NCBI GenBank assembly: GCA_020061705.1 | Contig: JAGUXT010000005.1 | Coordinates: forward strand, 1-45,446 | From: Halothiobacillus sp. | GTDB lineage: Bacteria; Pseudomonadota; Gammaproteobacteria; Halothiobacillales; Halothiobacillaceae | DNA: 45,446 nucleotides | Direction: 5' to 3' | Shown: positions 16,933 to 25,679 of the stretch, in pieces | Numbering within the stretch: position 1 is the first letter of the stretch | How the letters are laid out: each line of letters begins with the position of its first letter | The notes under the pieces: generated by a model | Seen by the model: only the letters and a program-made list of their open reading frames with translations | Database searches by the model: none | What the model was told of the DNA's origin: nothing | Made by a program: the position numbers and the translations under genes

Positions 16933-18268
16933 TAAGTTGAGCGCGCACGCCCCAAAAGTCGGTTTCGTGAGCCTCGGCTGCCCCAAGGCGCTGGTTGACT
17001 CCGAACGCATTCTCACCCAGCTGCGCGCTGAAGGCTACGCCATTTCCCCCAGCTACCAGGATGCTGACCTGGTGGTGGTCAACACCTGCGGCTTTATCGA
17101 CTCAGCGACCGAAGAGTCGCTGGACACTATTGGCGAAGCGTTGGCCGAAAACGGCAAAGTCATCGTCACTGGTTGTTTGGGCGCACGCGAAGATGGTGCT
17201 CTGGTGCGTCAGGCGCATCCCAGCGTGCTGGCCATCACCGGGCCTCACGCCTATGAAGAAGTGATGCATGCCGTGCATGATCACCTGCCGCCATTGCACG
17301 ACCCATTCACCGACCTGATTCCTCCGCAAGGCGTGAAACTCACACCCAAGCACTACGCCTACCTGAAAATTTCCGAAGGCTGCAACCACCGTTGCAGTTT
17401 TTGCATCATCCCACAGTTACGCGGAGACCTGGTCAGCCGCCCGATTGGCGAAGTGATGACCGAGGCCGAAAATCTGGTTAAAGCTGGGGTGAAAGAACTG
17501 CTCGTGGTCTCGCAGGACACCAGCGCCTATGGCCTCGACCTGAAATACAAAACCGATTTCTGGGGTGGTCGCCCGCTTAAAACCAAGTTCTACGACCTTG
17601 CACAAGCCTTGGGTGAACTCGGTGTGTGGGTGCGCATGCACTACGTCTACCCCTACCCGCATGTGGATGAAGTCATTCCGTTGATGGCGGAGGGCAAAAT
17701 CCTGCCTTACCTGGATATTCCCTTTCAACATGGTAGCCAGCGCATTCTTAAGTCGATGAAACGCCCGGCCTCCAGCGAAAACGCTCTTGCGCGCATTAAA
17801 GCCTGGCGCGAGATTTGTCCGGAATTGGCGATTCGCTCAACCTTTATCGTCGGCTTCCCCGGTGAAACCGAAGACGATTTTGAGCAACTGCTGGAATTCA
17901 TCGACGAGGCCAAAATCGACCGAGCGGGTTGCTTTAAGTACTCGCCCGTCGATGGCGCACCCGCCAATGACTTGCCCGACGCGGTGCCGGAGGAGATCAA
18001 GGAGGAGCGTTGGCACCGCTTTATGGCGCGCCAAACCGAAGTCAGCACCTCGTGCCTGGAAGACAAACTGGGCAAACGTATGACCGTACTGGTGGATGAA
18101 ATTGATGCCGAAGGCGCAGTGGCACGCTCCTATGCCGACGCACCGGAGATTGACGGCAACGTGTTTATCGACGGTGCGACCGAGCTCAAGCCCGGCCAGT
18201 TTGCCGAGGTCGAAATCACCGAGTTTGGCGAACATGACTTGTGGGGCCGTGTAATCCCAAGAACCTGA
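16922..18268 (+). CDS. rimO: Ribosomal protein S12 methylthiotransferase RimO
   Basis: Radical-SAM enzyme that methylthiolates the conserved aspartate of ribosomal protein S12. The 448 residues show an N-terminal UPF0004 domain with its three cluster cysteines (in [18 protein letters not shown] and TGCLGARE). The radical-SAM motif CNHRCSFC (C154, C158, C161) follows, and then a C-terminal TRAM domain that holds S12. The start is the ATG at 16922, inside the DUF3579 3' end; a TTG three bases upstream is not needed. Motifs such as [12 protein letters not shown]-like [12 protein letters not shown] separate it from the tRNA enzyme MiaB. Confidence 0.95.
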   Translation: MTSNKLSAHAPKVGFVSLGCPKALVDSERILTQLRAEGYAISPSYQDADLVVVNTCGFIDSATEESLDTIGEALAENGKVIVTGCLGAREDGALVRQAHPSVLAITGPHAYEEVMHAVHDHLPPLHDPFTDLIPPQGVKLTPKHYAYLKISEGCNHRCSFCIIPQLRGDLVSRPIGEVMTEAENLVKAGVKELLVVSQDTSAYGLDLKYKTDFWGGRPLKTKFYDLAQALGELGVWVRMHYVYPYPHVDEVIPLMAEGKILPYLDIPFQHGSQRILKSMKRPASSENALARIKAWREICPELAIRSTFIVGFPGETEDDFEQLLEFIDEAKIDRAGCFKYSPVDGAPANDLPDAVPEEIKEERWHRFMARQTEVSTSCLEDKLGKRMTVLVDEIDAEGAVARSYADAPEIDGNVFIDGATELKPGQFAEVEITEFGEHDLWGRVIPRT

Positions 18269-18321
18269 ACAACCCTTGGCGCCCTTGGCCTTGACTCACG
18301 CACGTTGTCACCGAGGCGCTC

Positions 18322-19029
18322 ATGTGTTTTTCCGCCCCTGTTAGCTTCGCCGCAGCCGCTCTGCTCATACCGGTCGGGGTGTATACGCTGCGCCTCGCAT
18401 GGCAATCCGATCGCCGCCTGCTTGGGCTGGCCGCATTCCCCTTGTTTTTTGGTGTCCAGCAATTTATCGAAGGTGTGCTTTGGCTCAACCTGGGTGGATT
18501 TTATGCGGAATACACGCAAGCATCGGCGCTCGGCTTCCTGTTTTTTGTATATCTTTTTTGGCCCGTGTTCGTGCCCCTTGCCGCACGGGCTTTAGACGAG
18601 CGCCCCCTTCCGCGTCGTGTGCTTTTGGGACTGGCTCTGGTCGCGGGTGTATTGGGTCTACTGCTCTATATCTCACTACTGCGGGGGCAAGCCGAGCTTA
18701 ACGTCAGCATCGTGCAGCACTCCATTTTTTATCAACACCGCCCTTTGTTTGATCTGTATTTGGGCGACTGGGTGGTGCGCACCCTCTACGCGTTGGTCGT
18801 AACCTTGCCTCTTTTGGCTTCAAACACCATCGCACTGAGAATTTTTGGGGCATTGATCGCCCTTTCCCTGGGGCTAAGCGCGCTGTACTTCGATCACGCG
18901 TTTACCTCAGTGTGGTGTTTCTTTGCCGCAATTCTTTCCCTCGTGCTCATGCGTTTGCTGCATGCGGGTGCGAAACAGCCGTCCGTCGGGTTAATATCGT
19001 CCCCATCCCGTATATCCGAAGCGAGCTGA
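18322..19029 (+). CDS. Integral membrane protein (DUF6629-like)
   Basis: A 235-residue polytopic membrane protein with about seven hydrophobic helices. It opens MCFSAPVSF, and this N-terminus (Cys-Phe-Ser-Ala) with the following LLIPVG segment is the hallmark of the uncharacterised DUF6629 family as I recall it. Other marks are FFGVQQFIEGVLWL in helix 2 and YQHRPLFD in a loop between helices. No function is known. GAGG stands 5 bases before the ATG. moaB starts 2 bp after the stop, so the genes are very likely cotranscribed, although no role in molybdenum metabolism follows from that. Confidence 0.75.
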   Translation: MCFSAPVSFAAAALLIPVGVYTLRLAWQSDRRLLGLAAFPLFFGVQQFIEGVLWLNLGGFYAEYTQASALGFLFFVYLFWPVFVPLAARALDERPLPRRVLLGLALVAGVLGLLLYISLLRGQAELNVSIVQHSIFYQHRPLFDLYLGDWVVRTLYALVVTLPLLASNTIALRIFGALIALSLGLSALYFDHAFTSVWCFFAAILSLVLMRLLHAGAKQPSVGLISSPSRISEAS

Positions 19030-19031
19030 GC

Positions 19032-19553
19032 ATGAGCACTGAACGTCAATTTATCCCGCTAAATATCGCAATTCTCACCGTGTCGGATACTCGCCAGATC
19101 GACAACGACACCTCTGGCCAGACCCTGGTCGCTCGCATCGAAGCTACGGGACACCGCACCCATGCGCGCCGCATCGTCAAGGATGACAAATATGCTATCC
19201 GCGCGGTGGTTTCAGCATGGATTGCCGAGCCTGAAGTGCAAGTCATAATCAGCACGGGCGGTACGGGGCTTACTGGGCGCGATGGCACGCCCGAAGCCAT
19301 ACGTCCCTTGCTCGACAAGGAAATCGAGGGCTTTGGTGAGCTGTTTCGCGTGCTTTCGTTCAACGATATCGGCACATCAAGTCTGCAATCGCGCGCCACG
19401 GCAGGCGTGGCCAACGGCACCTATATTTTCGTCCTGCCCGGCTCCTCCGGCGCCTGCCGCGACGGCTGGGACAAGCTCATTCAGGCGCAACTCGACTACC
19501 GCACTCAGCCCTGCAACATGGTCGAGCTCATGCCGCGCTTACTGGAAAAGTGA
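19032..19553 (+). CDS. moaB: Molybdenum cofactor biosynthesis protein B
   Basis: MogA/MoaB-fold protein; members adenylylate molybdopterin before molybdenum insertion, though in some bacteria MoaB is dispensable. The 173 residues contain the MPT-binding signature STGGTGLTGRD (residues 76-86) and the second conserved stretch LPGSSGACRDGWDKLI. The N-terminus IALLTVSDTR-like IAILTVSDTR is diagnostic. The start ATG at 19032 follows the membrane gene stop by 2 bp. The gene ends only 4 bp from the convergent secreted-protein gene, with no terminator between them. No other moa or mog genes are in the window. Confidence 0.9.
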   Translation: MSTERQFIPLNIAILTVSDTRQIDNDTSGQTLVARIEATGHRTHARRIVKDDKYAIRAVVSAWIAEPEVQVIISTGGTGLTGRDGTPEAIRPLLDKEIEGFGELFRVLSFNDIGTSSLQSRATAGVANGTYIFVLPGSSGACRDGWDKLIQAQLDYRTQPCNMVELMPRLLEK

Positions 19554-19557
19554 ACGA

Positions 19558-20031
19558 TTAAGGCCAGGCGAAAAAAGCGCGTACCTGCTTGCCATCCAAT
19601 ACCTTCACTGTCTTGCTTTGGGTGGCATACTCTCCGGGGTGCAGACCACTGACATCAAGCTTATAGTGTCCTTCGGGCAGCATGACATACAGCAATGGCC
19701 CGTCCGAGAGCGTGTCCAACACCAGAGCGCCCGCAGCATTAAAAACGCGCACACGCATATCTCCCAAATATGACCCGCTTTTTGCCGCCATTTCAATGCG
19801 CAGGCTATAACCCTTGGCCCATTGCTCCAGCGCCTTGCGCTCGACCACACCGACCCCGCCACCAATGAAACTGATCCCATTTTGCTGCGCAGGAATCAGC
19901 AGCACGGCGTCTATTTCCTCTTGGGTTGCCACGGGCTTTTCAACCAGGCTTTCGTCCAGCGTTTGCGCCGCCACACTCAATGTATACAGCCCCAAGACAA
20001 AAACCACGACCGCAGACAGATGTCGAAACAT
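19558..20031 (-). CDS. Small secreted protein, unknown function
   Basis: I do not recognise this gene. The 157-residue product starts with a clear signal peptide (MFRHLSAVVVFVLGLYTLSVAAQ, cleavage after about residue 22). The mature part is rich in beta-strand patterns: RIEMAAKSGSYLGDMRVRVFNAAG, LVLDTLSDGPLLYVMLPEGHYKLDV and VKVLDGKQVRAFFAWP. This looks like a single transthyretin/carboxypeptidase-regulatory-like sandwich. It has no cysteines in the mature part and no lipobox. GGGAG precedes the ATG at 20031; an ATG 21 bp upstream would add seven residues. A fold-back element lies 43 bp upstream and may carry or disturb its promoter. Confidence 0.7.
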   Translation of the reverse strand: MFRHLSAVVVFVLGLYTLSVAAQTLDESLVEKPVATQEEIDAVLLIPAQQNGISFIGGGVGVVERKALEQWAKGYSLRIEMAAKSGSYLGDMRVRVFNAAGALVLDTLSDGPLLYVMLPEGHYKLDVSGLHPGEYATQSKTVKVLDGKQVRAFFAWP

Positions 20032-20073
20032 GATGCACTCCCTACAAGACACTTTTCAAAACACTTTGGCAAC

Positions 20074-20175
20074 AGGACTTACGCAAAAGTGACCCAGCAA
20101 GACAAGGCGACGAAGACAGTACAACCTAGTACGGCGAGGCGCTTTAACGTCGCTGGGGCGGTTTTGCATAAATCC
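20074..20175. repeat. 102-bp fold-back element, copy A
   Basis: It starts AGGACTTACGCAAAAGTGAC and ends GGGGCGGTTTTGCATAAATCC, so the terminal inverted repeat (AGGACTTACGCAAAA) is partly decayed at the right end. It has the internal CCAGC/GCTGG pairing and a central GTAC...GTAC tip. It lies between the LysR gene 3' end and the small secreted-protein gene. Same family as the copies at 33006, 41300 and 42288. Confidence 0.8.
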
Positions 20176-20234
20176 CAGGCAAAACAAAGGCGACCGGTGT
20201 CGCCTTGATTGCGGAGCCTCAAAACAAGGCTCTA

Positions 20235-21131
20235 TCAACTCTGCTTGGAGCAGAATGCACGCGCAAACGTCAGCAGCGCTTCCATGGCGGGCAAGCGGAA
20301 CTTGTGGCGTTGACGCACAAACGAAAAGCCGCGCAGCAAGGGCGGATCCAACGGCACGCTGACCAACATATCCAGCTTGAGCTCTTTGGCAATGCCGGAT
20401 TTGGACATGACCGACAAACCCATGCCAGCCTCAACCGCTCCCTTGATGGCCTCGGGACTACCCAGTTCCATGCATACTGTCCAGCCGTCGGGATAGCCTT
20501 GCTCAATCAGATAGTTAAAGATGGCCTCACGCGTACCGGAACCTTCTTCACGACAGATAAACTGATACGGCATCAACTGATCAACCGTGAGCGTTTCATT
20601 TTTCGCCAGAGGGTGATCGGGCGGCATGATAACTACAAGCTCATCGTCGCGGCAGGCTTCAACCAGCAAGTTTTTGTTGCTGATACTACCCTCGACAATC
20701 GCCAGGTCGATCACGTTATGTTCAACCATGGACACGATCGACTCGCTGTTACCCACTTTCAGGCGCACATTCAAGTCGGGGTGCTTCTTTCTGAACTGAC
20801 CGAGCAGAGCGGGCAACATATTCTCCGCCACCGTCATGCTTGCGCCGATGTTCAGTGAACCGCCCATCTCCCCGGTCATCTCACGTACCCGACGCTCCAT
20901 TTCGTCGTAGTGCTCGAAGATGCGTTCGGCCACCTCATACACCACCACACCGACATCAGTCAGCGTCACGCGGTTGTGCGTGCGGTCAAACAGGCGCGTG
21001 TCGAAATGTTCTTCCAGCTGGCGTACCTGAAACGTCACTGCCGGCTGGGTCATGTGCAAGGATTCAGCCGCCTTGGTAAAGCTAAGCAAACGCGCGACAG
21101 TGTAGAAAACCTTGAGTCTGCGATCGGCCAT
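20235..21131 (-). CDS. LysR-family transcriptional regulator
   Basis: A 298-residue LysR regulator with an N-terminal winged helix (residues 1-60, with FTKAAESLHMTQPAVTFQVRQLEEH as the recognition region). A linker helix and a two-lobed periplasmic-binding-like effector domain follow (about 90-298, including GNSESIVSMVEHNVIDLAIVEG). The effector domain is of the CysB/CbbR-like size class, but the ligand cannot be deduced. AAGGAAC is 6 bases before the ATG. It lies 89 bp downstream of the RND pump gene on the same strand rather than divergently, so control of the efflux operon is possible but not implied by the layout. Confidence 0.88.
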   Translation of the reverse strand: MADRRLKVFYTVARLLSFTKAAESLHMTQPAVTFQVRQLEEHFDTRLFDRTHNRVTLTDVGVVVYEVAERIFEHYDEMERRVREMTGEMGGSLNIGASMTVAENMLPALLGQFRKKHPDLNVRLKVGNSESIVSMVEHNVIDLAIVEGSISNKNLLVEACRDDELVVIMPPDHPLAKNETLTVDQLMPYQFICREEGSGTREAIFNYLIEQGYPDGWTVCMELGSPEAIKGAVEAGMGLSVMSKSGIAKELKLDMLVSVPLDPPLLRGFSFVRQRHKFRLPAMEALLTFARAFCSKQS

Positions 21132-21220
21132 GTCTAGTTCCTTATTAGAATTCGCTCACATATTCTATCTGCTATCTAGAGCATTTATAAGGGCATGGAG
21201 CATTTAGCGCAAAATCAGTC

Positions 21221-24200
21221 TCAGGCTTGCGCCCCAAGTGCGCTTTTGCGCTGCCAACGCCAGTAAACCAGGGGGATAACAATCAAGGTCAGCAATGTCG
21301 AAGCCAAGGTGCCAAAAATCAGCGAAACCGCCAAGCCACCAAACACCGGGTCGGACACCATAATGACCGAGCCAAGCATGATCGCCAGCGCAGTGAGCAG
21401 GATTGGGCGGAAACGTACCGCACCCGCTTCTATCACCGCCTGCTCCAGACTGTAACCCTGCCTGCGATAATCAAGAATAAAATCGATGAGCAGCAAGGAG
21501 TTACGCACCACCACCCCGGCCAGCGCAATCACCCCGATCATGGATGTCGCGGTAAACGCCTGCTCCGTGACCCAGTGACCGGGAAAGATGCCGACCAGGG
21601 TCAGAGGAATCGCGCCCATCACAATCAGGGGCAGCATGAAGGATTTGTAGTAGGCCACAAGCATCAGGTAAATGAGGATAATCGCCACGATAAACGCCGA
21701 ACCCAGATCACGGAACACATCCAGGGTCAGGCGCATTTCACCGCCCCAGAGCAGGGTGTAATCCACAATATCCTTCGGCTCGGCCTGCACAAAGCCAAGG
21801 TTGCCCGTGGTAAAGCGAACACCATTGGGAAGCGTTTGGCCATCCAGCGCCTTGTCCAGCGCCAGCACCGCATACACCGGACTGGAGCGCAGCAGCTCGC
21901 CACCGACCATCACCATCGGATGTTGATCACGGTCGAGGTAGGGCTTGTTAGCTGCAACCTGCTCCAGTGTTGCCAATGTCGAAAGTGGAATGAACTTTCC
22001 TTGGGCATTTTTCACCCCCATGCTCAACAGCTGCGCGGGCAACGAGCGCGCTGACTGTGGCAAACGCAGCACGATTTCGACCGGTTCACGCGCCTGATTT
22101 ATTGCACTCAACTCATGCAGGGTTCCGGCGGGCAAGCCGGACACCGCATCGCGCAATAACTGCGCCACCTGCCCCGCCGCCACGCCGGAGAGCATGGCTT
22201 TTTCCTTATCCAGTACCACGCGGTAGGTCTGTACATCCGCCCCCACGGAATCATCCACGTTAATCATGCCGTAGGTTTCACGGAAAGCCTGATCGACAAA
22301 CATGGCGGATTGGCGCAGCACTGCATAATCCGGCCCATACAACTCAGCCAGAATTTGCGACTGCACCGGCGGCCCCGGCGGGGTTTCATAGATTTTCAGC
22401 TTGGCCTGCGGGAAGGCGCGACGCAGCGGATCCAAGGCATGGTCAATCTGCTCGGCCAGTTCATGCGAGCTGACGCTGCGCGCATGCTTATCGCGCAAAT
22501 TGACTCGGATTTGCGCAATGTGTGTCCCGCGCTTCACCAGATCACCACGCACCAGCGCAGCAAAATCAATCGGCGCGGTCATGCCGGTATAGCTGCTGTA
22601 ATCCAGCACCTGCGGCTGCGTCGCCAACACCTCACCTATTGCCCCCACCACACGGTCGGTATCGGCCAGCGCTGTACCCTGTGGCATATCCAACTGCAAC
22701 AAGAAGGTATTGGTGTTGTCGTTTGGCAACATCTTCAGCTCCACACCCAAAGGCGAAAGCGGGCCGCCGATACCGGCGGGACGAATAAACTGCCACGCCG
22801 GCATCAGCATCGCTGCCGTAAGCAGCACCAACACCATGAAGATGGTCACCCAGCGCATCCAGCGCGTACGCAACAACGGCTCCATCACGGCAACATAGGC
22901 GCGATGCAAAATATCCTTTTGATCGTGACCGCGTTCTTCCAGCGTCGCACTATTTACAAGCGCGCGGGCAGCGGCCTTGTTCGACAGCCAGATGCGCGCC
23001 GCCCAGGGTACGACGATATAGGCAATCACCAGGGAGGCGATCATGGCCACAGGCACATTCAACGGAATCGGGCGCATGAAAGGCCCCATCATGCCGCTGA
23101 CGAAGGCCATGGGAATAAAGGCCAGAATCACCGCAATGGTCGCCACATTGGTCGGGTTGCCGATTTCATTGGTCGCTGTCACCAGCATGGCGGAAAAATC
23201 TCCCCCCTTGTGGTGATGCATGTGGCGGTGAATATTTTCGATCACCACAATCGCGGCATCGACCAGTAAGCCAAGCGACAAAATCAGCGCAAAAAGGGTA
23301 ATGCGGTTAATCGTCTGCCCCATGAGCAGACCGGTCGCCAGAACCACAAACAGAATCAGCGGCACGGTAAGCGTCACAATGCCCGCCTCGCGCCAGCCGA
23401 GGAAGAAAATCAGAATCAGCACCACCGAACCCACGGCAATCGCCAAGTGCTCAAACAGCGTATTTACCGCCTCGTTGGCTTTTGCGCCATCGTTGCGGGT
23501 GACCACGACCTCAATACCCTGCGGCAAGGCGAGCTTTTTAAGCTCATACAGCTTGCTCAACACCGCATCTGCCACCACCACGGCATTCGTGCCCGCCTGC
23601 TTGGCCAGCACCAGGGTCACGGCAGGCTCAGCGCCCCGGAACGGCGGGGTTTCAGCCGCAGCGCCAAACCCCAGCCGACTCACACTTTCTACCTCACGCA
23701 CACCATCTTCAATACGCGCAATATCGCGCAGATAAATAGCCTGCCCCTGCATGACGCCCTTTGACGGCGGCGACACGCCGACAATCACCTCGCCGACTTC
23801 CGCCGCCGAGCGCAAAACACCATTCAATCGCAAGGGAACAGTCTCATCCTGCGCCACCAACTCGCCAAGCGGTGCAGCGACGTTACTGCCCTGTAACATC
23901 TGACTGACCTGCTCGATACTCACCCCGCGCGACTGCATACGCAGAGGGTCAAGCCAGACATTCACCGCCCGCGCGCGCCCACCAACCACCTCGGTCAGCG
24001 ACACACCAGGAACATTGCGTAGTTGCTCCATCAATAGCAAACCGACTTCACGCAACTTTTGCTCATCAACCGCCTCGGGATTCGATACAGCCAGTGCGAT
24101 TGTCATGATCGGCACATCATCCACATTGATCGGCTTAACGATGGGCTGCATCGCTCCTGGCGGCATACGATCCATGTTCTGCATCAACTGGTTGTAGAGT

Positions 24201-24589
24201 TTGACCAGGCTGTCTTCCTGATTCTGTCCAACCTTGAACTGCACCGTGACCACACCGACATCGTCCATCGCATAGCCAAAGGTATGATCGACCCCCGACT
24301 GAGCGCGCATAATCGCCTCAAGCGGGCGCACCACCAAGTCGCGTACTTCGGCGGCATTCGCTCCCGGCTTCGCCACGATGATATTCGCCGCTGGCACCAC
24401 AATTTTCGGGTTGTACTCACGCGGAGTTATCACCAAAGCCAGCAGCCCCACCAGAGTGATGGCAATAATCATCAGCAAGGTGATTTTGGAATGAATAAAG
24501 GCCTGGGCGAGTTTGCCGGCAATGTTCAAAGGCTGCGCGTCAGAGGTGTGGCCAGATTCATGACCAGGCTCGTGGATGCTGTCTTGCAT
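21221..24589 (-). CDS. RND efflux pump, inner-membrane permease
   Basis: Proton-driven pump of a tripartite efflux system. The 1122-residue protein has the RND duplication: TM1, a large periplasmic loop, TM2-7, a second loop and TM8-12. In TM4 the motif is LGLLVDAAIVVIENIHRH (D444-A445). A single Asp followed by Ala resembles the metal-exporting subgroup more than the Asp-Asp of AcrB-type drug pumps. The N-terminal strand reads TPREYNPKIVVPAANI, unlike AcrB. The substrate is not known. The ATG directly abuts the adaptor stop (TAAATG), so the stoichiometry is translationally coupled. The first 25 residues are hydrophilic and His/Glu-rich, in front of TM1. Confidence 0.9.
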   Translation of the reverse strand: MQDSIHEPGHESGHTSDAQPLNIAGKLAQAFIHSKITLLMIIAITLVGLLALVITPREYNPKIVVPAANIIVAKPGANAAEVRDLVVRPLEAIMRAQSGVDHTFGYAMDDVGVVTVQFKVGQNQEDSLVKLYNQLMQNMDRMPPGAMQPIVKPINVDDVPIMTIALAVSNPEAVDEQKLREVGLLLMEQLRNVPGVSLTEVVGGRARAVNVWLDPLRMQSRGVSIEQVSQMLQGSNVAAPLGELVAQDETVPLRLNGVLRSAAEVGEVIVGVSPPSKGVMQGQAIYLRDIARIEDGVREVESVSRLGFGAAAETPPFRGAEPAVTLVLAKQAGTNAVVVADAVLSKLYELKKLALPQGIEVVVTRNDGAKANEAVNTLFEHLAIAVGSVVLILIFFLGWREAGIVTLTVPLILFVVLATGLLMGQTINRITLFALILSLGLLVDAAIVVIENIHRHMHHHKGGDFSAMLVTATNEIGNPTNVATIAVILAFIPMAFVSGMMGPFMRPIPLNVPVAMIASLVIAYIVVPWAARIWLSNKAAARALVNSATLEERGHDQKDILHRAYVAVMEPLLRTRWMRWVTIFMVLVLLTAAMLMPAWQFIRPAGIGGPLSPLGVELKMLPNDNTNTFLLQLDMPQGTALADTDRVVGAIGEVLATQPQVLDYSSYTGMTAPIDFAALVRGDLVKRGTHIAQIRVNLRDKHARSVSSHELAEQIDHALDPLRRAFPQAKLKIYETPPGPPVQSQILAELYGPDYAVLRQSAMFVDQAFRETYGMINVDDSVGADVQTYRVVLDKEKAMLSGVAAGQVAQLLRDAVSGLPAGTLHELSAINQAREPVEIVLRLPQSARSLPAQLLSMGVKNAQGKFIPLSTLATLEQVAANKPYLDRDQHPMVMVGGELLRSSPVYAVLALDKALDGQTLPNGVRFTTGNLGFVQAEPKDIVDYTLLWGGEMRLTLDVFRDLGSAFIVAIILIYLMLVAYYKSFMLPLIVMGAIPLTLVGIFPGHWVTEQAFTATSMIGVIALAGVVVRNSLLLIDFILDYRRQGYSLEQAVIEAGAVRFRPILLTALAIMLGSVIMVSDPVFGGLAVSLIFGTLASTLLTLIVIPLVYWRWQRKSALGAQA

Positions 24590-25663
24590 TTAGTTCACCA
24601 CCCGGTCGCCATTTTGCAGCATTGCATCGCCCTGGCTAATGGCCACACGCTCTCCCGCCCCAAGTCCTGCCAGCACTTCAACCATGCCATCTGCCTGCGC
24701 CGCACCGGTTCGCACCATGCGGTAATGCGCAATGCCATCCTTATCCAGCACAAACACGCCGCGTATCCCGGCACGATCCAAAAGCGCCGCCTGAGGAATC
24801 AGCAGTGTCTGCCGCGCGCCTTGGGGGAAAAGTACCCGCGCAAACGCACCACTTTTCAAACCTGGCGCGGCAATATCCAGCGTGACCGGATAGGTATGTG
24901 CCTGCGGGTCGGCGGTCGGGGTCATGCGTGACACGGTTGCGCTCAAAGGCTGCGCCTGCCCGTCCACTTCAACCTGCACCGTATCGCCCAGTTTGAGGCT
25001 ACGGTAAACCGACTCGGGCACCGCCGCCCGCACCTGCAAATGCGCGGTATCTTCCAGCACCAACACCGGATGCCCCGGAGCCGCCATATCACCTTCATTC
25101 GCCAGCTTCGCCGTGACGATTGCATCCATGGGCGCACTGATGCGGGTGTAGCTGATCTGTCCTCGCGCCACCGTCAAGCCCGCCTTGGCCTGCGCCACGC
25201 GACTTAGACTTACCTCATAATTCATGCGCATTTTTTCCAGCTGCTGCTTATTCACCGCATCATCCTGATACAGGTTTTTGAAACGATCGTAATCAAGCTT
25301 GGCATCCCGCAACGCCGCCTCGGCCTGCACCAGAGTCTGTTTGGCCAGATCGACCGCCCCTTGCGTATCGACCGGGTCAACAACAAACAGGACCTCATCA
25401 CGCTTGACTGCCTGCCCCTGCACCACGTTGAGTTCGCGGATATGCCCCATCACCCGCGAGCTGAGCTGTACGGTGTCCACCGCCTCAACTACGCCCGCCA
25501 CCGGAAAAGCCTCGGCCAAAGCCGCTGTCTGCACCGTCACGACTTTTGCGCTCACCTCGCGTGCGGGCGGCGGCGAGCTGCTGGATGGCGTCTCATGTGA
25601 ACAGCCTGCCAATAATGTGGCCAAAACTGCCCCCGCCATCATTTGCGTTGCAATAAGCTTCAT
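24590..25663 (-). CDS. RND efflux periplasmic adaptor (lipoprotein)
   Basis: Membrane-fusion protein linking the pump to the outer-membrane channel. The 357 residues begin with a lipoprotein signal ending LLAGC (C21), then a beta-barrel, a lipoyl-like half-motif pair, a coiled-coil hairpin (about 85-160) and a C-terminal membrane-proximal domain. The ATG at 25663 is preferred to the ATG two codons upstream because GAGG is then 8 bases away. It ends directly at the pump gene and starts 16 bp after the tolC-like stop. Confidence 0.9.
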   Translation of the reverse strand: MKLIATQMMAGAVLATLLAGCSHETPSSSSPPPAREVSAKVVTVQTAALAEAFPVAGVVEAVDTVQLSSRVMGHIRELNVVQGQAVKRDEVLFVVDPVDTQGAVDLAKQTLVQAEAALRDAKLDYDRFKNLYQDDAVNKQQLEKMRMNYEVSLSRVAQAKAGLTVARGQISYTRISAPMDAIVTAKLANEGDMAAPGHPVLVLEDTAHLQVRAAVPESVYRSLKLGDTVQVEVDGQAQPLSATVSRMTPTADPQAHTYPVTLDIAAPGLKSGAFARVLFPQGARQTLLIPQAALLDRAGIRGVFVLDKDGIAHYRMVRTGAAQADGMVEVLAGLGAGERVAISQGDAMLQNGDRVVN

Positions 25664-25679
25664 CGTCATATCCTCAAAA

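Noticed and set aside
22310-23269. Long open frame antisense to the RND pump
   Set aside because: Its product is His/Arg/Gln-rich without recognisable domains and mirrors the codon pattern of the strongly supported pump gene on the other strand.
24059-24931. Open frame of 290 codons antisense to the pump/adaptor junction
   Set aside because: Overlaps two well-supported genes over its whole length and shows only low-complexity composition.
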